A stretch of 10,604 nucleotides of DNA. It comes from Ruminococcaceae bacterium UBA7135 (GTDB taxonomy: Bacteria; Bacillota; Clostridia; Oscillospirales; Ruminococcaceae). The notes under the pieces are model-generated. The model ran no database searches and had not been told where the DNA came from. It worked only from the letters and a program-made list of their open reading frames with translations. Below, one piece after another: positions 7,301 through 10,604 of the stretch; within the stretch, counting starts at the first letter, position 1; each line of letters starts with the position of its first letter. Both the position numbers and the translations under genes were made by a program. The stretch spans positions 1 through 10,604 of the forward strand of contig DKXD01000044.1 in NCBI GenBank assembly GCA_002492075.1, in the 5' to 3' direction.

Positions 7301-8083
7301 GTAAACGAGCATACATATCATTTGGTAAGCGAGTATTCCGAGGAGCTTGATACATTCCTAGATAAGGCTCCGTTCATTGGCGACAGAAAAACGCCGAGTA
7401 AGTATGACGACCGCAGAGAATATCGCGAGGAGCAGATAAATTCTCGCGCTCAGGACGAGTGTTTGCTGTTTTTGGGAGAACCGTGCCGCTTTATGGGTGA
7501 ATATCCCATTCGCTTGTATGATGATTTTGGAGAGAATTTGCTGGCAATCGCTCCCGCGCGTGATAAGAGCAGCGTTTCGCTGATGGTAATAGCGGCTTTG
7601 CGTTCTCTGGAGGAACAGGGAATAAGAGCGGAGATATTGGCAGGAAGAAGCAATCCCATTTACACAGAGCTTTTGGGGAGCGGTGTGTTGAACGGTCTGA
7701 CTGTATATGAAGGCGCAAAGGCAAACGAACGCGTTAAGGAAATAGCGGATATGCTTGATAAGGGAGAACGCCCGAATGTGTTTGAGATAGTTCTCGGAAG
7801 TGATGTATTGGTAGCTTCGATGCATGCCGACGATATGATAGGTGATTTGAAGAAAGCGTTGGTGAACGGTCCGAGAATGGGCGCGCACTTTATGTTCGTA
7901 TCCGGAAGCGCGGCTCAGACGGCAGCGGGATTCCTTTCGCTGTTCAGACACAAGCTTGTGTTCGCGTGTCCGTACAGCGAGGCGGAGAAGATACTCCGCG
8001 ATCCTAGTTGCGATCTGCCGGAGAACGGCTTTAGGCTTTCCGATGACTATGACGAGCTTACTATTTTGCCGTACTTGATGTGA
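4391..8083 (+). CDS. Large FtsK/SpoIIIE/EssC-like protein with degenerate ATPase sites
   Basis: 1230 residues, no signal peptide or membrane segment, so probably cytoplasmic. Residues 1-165 are charged and helical, probably coiled coil. About 225-420 is a first domain with an alpha/beta pattern (ILVLLNFPERY near 337). About 440-715 is a Pro/Glu/Ala-rich, probably disordered linker. About 720-960 follows FtsK order closely: IPIGKDVDGTPMRLDI, then YICGSRSDERR where GxTGSGKS is expected, then a strand ending in MFDCGDSEF, EMDRRVELF, and MPVIVIALNAF where PxIVVLVDEF is expected, so Walker B Asp-Glu is Asn851-Ala852. About 1025-1230 is a third domain with APARDKSS (1054-1061) at the P-loop position and VLGSD (1134-1138) near Walker B. 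ATP hydrolysis therefore looks lost in all three. I infer a pseudo-motor scaffold related to the triple-ATPase layout of EssC. The first domain is assigned least surely, and the cellular role is unknown. It leads an operon with Hpt and HD-GYP genes. Confidence 0.72.
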   Translation: MSDYVNGMVSKFAELSQEEKQIAAELDAAYKEYNDYCADSEKDLNKKIDEIRDKMFKLNHFIDYARQHADPSELEDAAAPFDTPEGTLESIRQTIKLESRNDPNAETLYTKATGKKLYYEQEIDRTTKLVDGSKLQAKRQYDSDVAKLNKRKEEHFSRVSEYVQSPEFSEYLKFLVYDKSAFNSPGTVNLNDNEHISLGQRRMKLSVPMEIEQDVALNSNGEYNAAARTIGAPFQISVKKGSTLFLEHDERNEQFLLGGVQRLLLNFIKYFGDDLSSVLFCEPEHFSTESLGNISSLGKGINPFISVPKSMEEASDKIMKFAAKAESSPTPDKVSRILVLLNFPERYTPDIMRKVDDICKTAEKNGVLVVLTHKVPMDVIPVETEIRGIAEVIRSRNGGFWIEKMHESLFWYSAPSDISEDVRRKYVDKRRQDAVMAAQEIDSTSPASPAPKPVASDHAPEAAPTPEPTAAPAPETVTVSAPAPDQVSAHTESNVNSNEPRQAVDYEDENLKALSVTEDGKAVPAHILFSIPRPKPEEKEVTMTSVTELSAQLPPPEPDEPEVKPVEFEPDFRPEQHLDPDMTYRITDHYPGKIPEPTPEPETEADKPRSSIMDVIGAGKRKIEQFVDNRKSDSAKKLGGVNSALLSDDNIEMSEENTTAADFDMTSDVPVMTAPENERSIDLLDLEVTNQPTGVSEPESAAEPEPEPVEDIFGKGKRKLPKIPIGKDVDGTPMRLDISGGVTYICGSRSDERRMLTERIISQITADTHPDDVELWMFDCGDSEFAKYVDDPAAHIRYLVLDSGSDTSVDFADVVSGEMDRRVELFADNGWSDVEDIPADVFMPVIVIALNAFPKFCENIVGTPKYFGKNYNSKLANMFKKCSNYGMHFLLIGDEFSENGECPACLEGCTIHSAAVVAGTDRAAHKLFSGSKLYDNQIESLKHVPAGCAFVAEEDSKEGLSLVRIMGENAVNEHTYHLVSEYSEELDTFLDKAPFIGDRKTPSKYDDRREYREEQINSRAQDECLLFLGEPCRFMGEYPIRLYDDFGENLLAIAPARDKSSVSLMVIAALRSLEEQGIRAEILAGRSNPIYTELLGSGVLNGLTVYEGAKANERVKEIADMLDKGERPNVFEIVLGSDVLVASMHADDMIGDLKKALVNGPRMGAHFMFVSGSAAQTAAGFLSLFRHKLVFACPYSEAEKILRDPSCDLPENGFRLSDDYDELTILPYLM

Positions 8084-8124
8084 GAAACTTGTAACGATCC
8101 GGAATAATGGGAGGTAATCGAAAA

Positions 8125-8474
8125 ATGAGCTTGATTGAAGAAATTCAGGTGTTGGGCGCCGATACGGGCGATGCGCTTGCAAGATTTATGGGTAACAGCG
8201 TCTTTACGAAAAAATGCTGAAAAAGTTGCCGAAGGTAGTAAATGAAACTCCGGTGCTGGAGTTTGCACAGTCCGGTGATTTTGAAACTGCAACATCAAAC
8301 GCTCATGCGCTTAAGGGCGTTACCGGCAATCTTTCGCTTACGCCGCTTTATACCAATTATACTAAAATCGTTGATCTGTATCGCAGCGGAGAGTTCGAAC
8401 AAGCCACAAAGCTTTTGGTTGAAACCGTGGAGGTTCAGCAAAAGTTTTTGGATGTTATTTTAAAATACACATAA
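8125..8474 (+). pseudogene. Hpt (histidine phosphotransfer) protein gene with a frameshift
   Basis: Phosphorelay shuttle: Hpt domains pass phosphate between receiver Asp and their own His. A good site GGGAGG (8109-8114) precedes ATG 8125, which encodes MSLIEEIQVLGADTGDALARF and then hits TGA at 8218-8220 after 31 codons. The rest of the domain continues in the -1 frame from about 8205 to TAA 8472-8474. The joined product would be about 116 residues, usual for a stand-alone Hpt, with the phosphoacceptor motif AHALKGVTGNL (His61 of the joined protein). One extra T in the TTT at 8202-8205 would restore GNSVFYEKMLKKL, matching the family's GN..LY...L pattern. So the likeliest cause is a one-base deletion or a sequencing error. 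Alternatives are -1 slippage on AAAAAA (8209-8214) or restart at ATG 8214, which overlaps the stop region and would yield an 86-residue form keeping the His. It lies 41 bases after the pseudo-ATPase gene and just before the response regulator. Confidence 0.82.
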
Positions 8475-8476
8475 AT

Positions 8477-8480
8477 AGGG
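8477..8480 (+). promoter_or_regulatory. Ribosome binding site deciding a GTG start
   Basis: AGGG, continuing as TGA, lies 8 bases before GTG 8489. The in-frame GTG at 8480 overlaps this site and would have no ribosome site at proper distance, so 8489 is preferred. Confidence 0.6.
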
Positions 8481-8488
8481 TGATTGAT

Positions 8489-9535
8489 GTGAAAAATTCA
8501 ATTTTGATCGTTGACGACCAGGAGATTAACCGTGTTATTTTAGCGGAGCTCTTCAAGGATGATTTCAACATAATTCAGGCGGAAAACGGCGACCAGGCGA
8601 TGAAGATAATTAACAGAGACAACAGCATAGTTGCCATTATGTTAGATCTTATTATGCCCGTTATGGACGGAATGTCGGTGCTTATCGAGCTTAACCGTTC
8701 GGGTAAGATATACCACACTCCCGTGTTTATTATCACTGCCGCCGATAATATGCAGCTTTTGTCAAGCGCGTACAGCCTCGGTGCGGTTGATATTATCTCA
8801 AAGCCATTTCGTATGTGCTTTATAAAATCGCGTATTTGCAATATTATTGAGCTTTATCGCCACAGAAACGAGCTTGTTGATGTGGTAAACGAAAACGTTG
8901 CGAAAATGTCGAAACTGAATGATAAAATGGTAGAGGTGCTGGCAACGCTTATCGAGTTCCGTGATTGCGAATCAGGCGAACACGTCAAGCGCATACGCGG
9001 TATAACACAGCGGTTGCTCACACACGTTTGCGAAAAGTATCCCGAGTATTTTTTGGAGAAAAAGGCAATTGACAACATATCCAAAGCCGCTGTCCTACAC
9101 GATGTGGGCAAGATAGCCATTCCCGACAGCATTTTGCAGAAGCCCGGTATGCTCACTCCCGAGGAGTTTGAGATTATGAAGATACATACCGTAAAGGGAT
9201 GCGATATTTTGGCTGAAATGCCCGCGGATATTATGGATGAAGAGGTTTATCGTTACAGTTATGATATTTGCCGTCATCATCATGAGCGTTGGGATGGACA
9301 CGGTTATCCCGACGGACTTAAAGGCGATGAAACGCCGATATGGGCGCAGGTGGTTGCGGTAGCGGATGTTTTTGACGCGCTGACTTCTCCGAGAGTGTAC
9401 AAGGCGGCGTTCGATTATAATACCGCAATAAAGATGATAAATGACGGAGATTGCGGCAAGTTTAATCCCAAGCTGCTTGAATCTTTTAATGAAGTAGTGG
9501 GTGAAATTATCAGGGTGCGTCAGGAGAGTAAATAA
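8489..9535 (+). CDS. Response regulator with HD-GYP c-di-GMP phosphodiesterase domain
   Basis: Two-domain cytoplasmic protein of 348 residues. The receiver (about 3-122) has the acidic pair D9/D10 in ILIVDDQ, the phosphorylatable D53 in MLDLIMP, and K105 in SKPF. A helical linker (about 125-150) leads to the HD-GYP domain (about 150-345): EHVKR (H165), LHDVGKIAIPD (H204, D205), H233, CRHHHERWDGHGYPDG (metal ligands and the GYP signature, 272-274) and VADVFDALTS (D293). Key residues are all present, so it should hydrolyse cyclic di-GMP to pGpG or GMP in a phosphorylation-dependent way. It starts with GTG, 14 bases after the Hpt stop. The Hpt directly upstream is the obvious phosphodonor or acceptor partner. 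No kinase is encoded nearby. Domain assignment is secure, but the signal and the targets of c-di-GMP are not visible. Confidence 0.94.
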   Translation: MKNSILIVDDQEINRVILAELFKDDFNIIQAENGDQAMKIINRDNSIVAIMLDLIMPVMDGMSVLIELNRSGKIYHTPVFIITAADNMQLLSSAYSLGAVDIISKPFRMCFIKSRICNIIELYRHRNELVDVVNENVAKMSKLNDKMVEVLATLIEFRDCESGEHVKRIRGITQRLLTHVCEKYPEYFLEKKAIDNISKAAVLHDVGKIAIPDSILQKPGMLTPEEFEIMKIHTVKGCDILAEMPADIMDEEVYRYSYDICRHHHERWDGHGYPDGLKGDETPIWAQVVAVADVFDALTSPRVYKAAFDYNTAIKMINDGDCGKFNPKLLESFNEVVGEIIRVRQESK

Positions 9536-9548
9536 AAGCACAAATAGC

Positions 9549-9585
9549 GTTCTCTCCCTCACAAAGTGAGGGAGAGAACTTTTTT
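9549..9585 (+). terminator. Strong intrinsic terminator ending the three-gene operon
   Basis: A perfect 14-bp stem (GTTCTCTCCCTCAC at 9549-9562 with its complement at 9566-9579) and a 3-base AAA loop are followed by T6 (9580-9585). It begins 13 bases after the regulator's stop. On the minus strand the hairpin is followed by GCTATTTG rather than a T-run, so it should work only poorly for the converging gene. Confidence 0.96.
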
Positions 9586-9592
9586 ATGTTAT

Positions 9593-10453
9593 TCAGCCGA
9601 TAGCAGTTATTGAGTAGGTGAACGCTTTTTCCTCATTCGCACCGAGTATTTCTATGCCGCGCTTTTCGGCGAACACTCCCGTGCAGTCATCGAAGTCAGC
9701 GGAGCCGCACCACGGCTCTATGCAGAGAAACGGCGCGTCCTTTGCCTGCCAAACCCCGAGACTTGTAAAGTCGGGGAAGTCAACGCGCACTCCGCCGTTG
9801 TTCTTGTTGAGCAGCATAACAGAACGGGAACGCAGCTTGTCGAAATAGCATACGTCCGTGTAGAACATTTCGTGATTTAGATGCACAACATTGTCGTCTT
9901 TAAGTATTTCGCGGCGGTTATGTTCCTCATGCAGACCAGTGTCAAGATTGTAGTTCGGAACAGCAGCGGTCTCCAGTTTGGAGAATTCCAGTCGATAGTC
10001 AGAGAACTCACCGTCGCACGCAAACGCAGGGTGTGCGCCGATACAAAACGGCATTTCCTTGTCGGAGTTGTTTTTTACGCGGTATGTTACGGTAATTCCG
10101 TCGGTTTTAAGAGTGTATTGCACGGTGAAACGAAAATCGAACGGGAACATCGCCTTGGTGTAGTCGCTCTGCATGAGAGAAAACAGAGCCGAGGTTCCCG
10201 TCATTGTTTCGGGAATAAGCTCCAAATCGCGGGCAAATCCGTGCTTGGTGATCTTGTACTCCGCGCCGTTTATCAGTGTCTTGCCGTCTTTCAATGTTCC
10301 TATCATTGGGAACAAAAGGGGAGATGTCTTGCCCCAAAATGCGGGATCGGCGCGCCACATAAGCTCGCGTCTGCCAACGATAAGGCTTTTTAATTCCGCT
10401 CCCTTTGAAATAACCTTAGCAGAACAGTTGTCGTTTTTCAGTAAAATTTCCAT
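9593..10453 (-). CDS. Aldose 1-epimerase (galactose mutarotase) family protein, LacX-like
   Basis: 286-residue cytoplasmic protein of the galactose-mutarotase fold that interconverts alpha and beta anomers of sugars, or a related sugar or sugar-phosphate. Seen: KGAELKSL (about 17-24), PAFWGKTSPLLFPMIGTLKDG (37-57), KHGFARDLEL (H71), IGAHPAF (H141) and CIEPWCG (E246), the probable catalytic base, with His as acid. Length and motifs match the LacX/YeaD-like branch common in Bacillota rather than the larger GalM. The start at 10453 is chosen because AAGGAGG (complement of 10459-10465) lies 5 bases upstream and the protein then starts MEILLKND, as in relatives. An upstream in-frame ATG at 10528 would add 25 unlike residues. 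No promoter was seen, so it is probably read through from the gene upstream, whose frame overlaps it. The sugar substrate cannot be read from sequence. Confidence 0.9.
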   Translation of the reverse strand: MEILLKNDNCSAKVISKGAELKSLIVGRRELMWRADPAFWGKTSPLLFPMIGTLKDGKTLINGAEYKITKHGFARDLELIPETMTGTSALFSLMQSDYTKAMFPFDFRFTVQYTLKTDGITVTYRVKNNSDKEMPFCIGAHPAFACDGEFSDYRLEFSKLETAAVPNYNLDTGLHEEHNRREILKDDNVVHLNHEMFYTDVCYFDKLRSRSVMLLNKNNGGVRVDFPDFTSLGVWQAKDAPFLCIEPWCGSADFDDCTGVFAEKRGIEILGANEEKAFTYSITAIG

Positions 10454-10604
10454 AATTTCCTCCTTTTTTGGTGAAACGCCGATAAACCGCATTTTCAAGA
10501 AACGGTTTGCTCGGAATTTCATTAACAATCAACCATATCAGTATTCGGGCGGCTTCTTTTCCTGCCGCCTTTTTGCCCAAGTTCGCAGTATCAGCAAGAT
10601 CATT
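10416..10604 (-). CDS. 3' end of an unidentified gene running off the window
   Basis: Reading the minus strand from the window edge, one frame stays open for 62 codons before TAA (complement of 10416-10418), while the other two contain stops. The translation (NDLADTANLGKKAAGKEAAR, then ILIWLIVNEIPSKPFLENAV, then YRRF) has normal amphipathic protein composition and looks like the C-terminal part of a soluble protein. I do not recognise the family. The last ~15 residues run over the ribosome site and first 38 bases of the epimerase gene, an overlap longer than usual. Either the two genes are truly overlapping and coupled, or the frame is partly fortuitous. Confidence 0.5.
   Translation of the reverse strand, partial: NDLADTANLGKKAAGKEAARILIWLIVNEIPSKPFLENAVYRRFTKKGGNYGNFTEKRQLFC
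10459..10465 (-). promoter_or_regulatory. Ribosome binding site of the epimerase gene
   Basis: The complement reads AAGGAGG within an A-rich run, 5 bases before the ATG at 10453. It is a near-perfect anti-16S match and fixes the start. Confidence 0.88.

Noticed and set aside
4391..8083. Type VII secretion ATPase (EssC) call
   Set aside because: Only the triple-domain layout resembles EssC. There are no membrane helices, FHA domains, intact ATP sites, or neighbouring WXG100, EsaA or EssB-like genes.
10454..10528. Upstream ATG for the epimerase gene
   Set aside because: The extra 25 residues do not resemble family members, and the strong AAGGAGG site would lie within the coding region.

Overview
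The window looks like chromosomal DNA of a Gram-positive Bacillota, probably a Clostridia of the Ruminococcus/Oscillospiraceae kind. This is inferred from moderate GC, strong GGAGG-type ribosome sites, perfect TTGACA-17-TATAAT promoters, a PepV-type dipeptidase, a VanY-type lipoprotein and the sequence type of MurC. No mobile element, tRNA, rRNA or CRISPR array was seen. No gap between genes exceeds 300 bases.

Left part (1-4147, + strand): cell-wall genes. The window opens a few codons inside murC (peptidoglycan precursor ligase). murC overlaps by ATGA a gene for an M20/PepV-like metallodipeptidase, which ends in a weak terminator. A consensus promoter (2839-2867) then drives a single-gene unit for a lipoprotein. 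It carries a Ser/Thr-rich stalk, a Gly-rich repeat region that may be a beta-solenoid, and a VanY (M15B) D,D-carboxypeptidase domain. A strong terminator closes this unit.

Centre (4148-9585, + strand): an apparent three-gene operon with its own perfect consensus promoter (4293-4321), a hairpin-forming 5' leader and a very strong terminator (9549-9585). It encodes (a) a 1230-residue soluble protein that I read as three FtsK/SpoIIIE/EssC-like ATPase folds in which the Walker A and B motifs have all decayed, preceded by a charged helical N-terminus and split by a long Pro/Glu-rich linker; (b) a stand-alone Hpt phosphotransfer protein whose reading frame is broken by one base; and (c) a response regulator with an HD-GYP cyclic-di-GMP phosphodiesterase output. 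No histidine kinase is present in the window, so the Hpt and regulator would have to be fed by a kinase encoded elsewhere. The association of a pseudo-motor scaffold with a phosphorelay and c-di-GMP turnover is the most interesting feature here.

Right part (9593-10604, - strand): a LacX-like aldose 1-epimerase family gene converges on the operon terminator. Upstream of it is the 3' end of an unidentified gene that runs off the window edge and may be co-transcribed with it.
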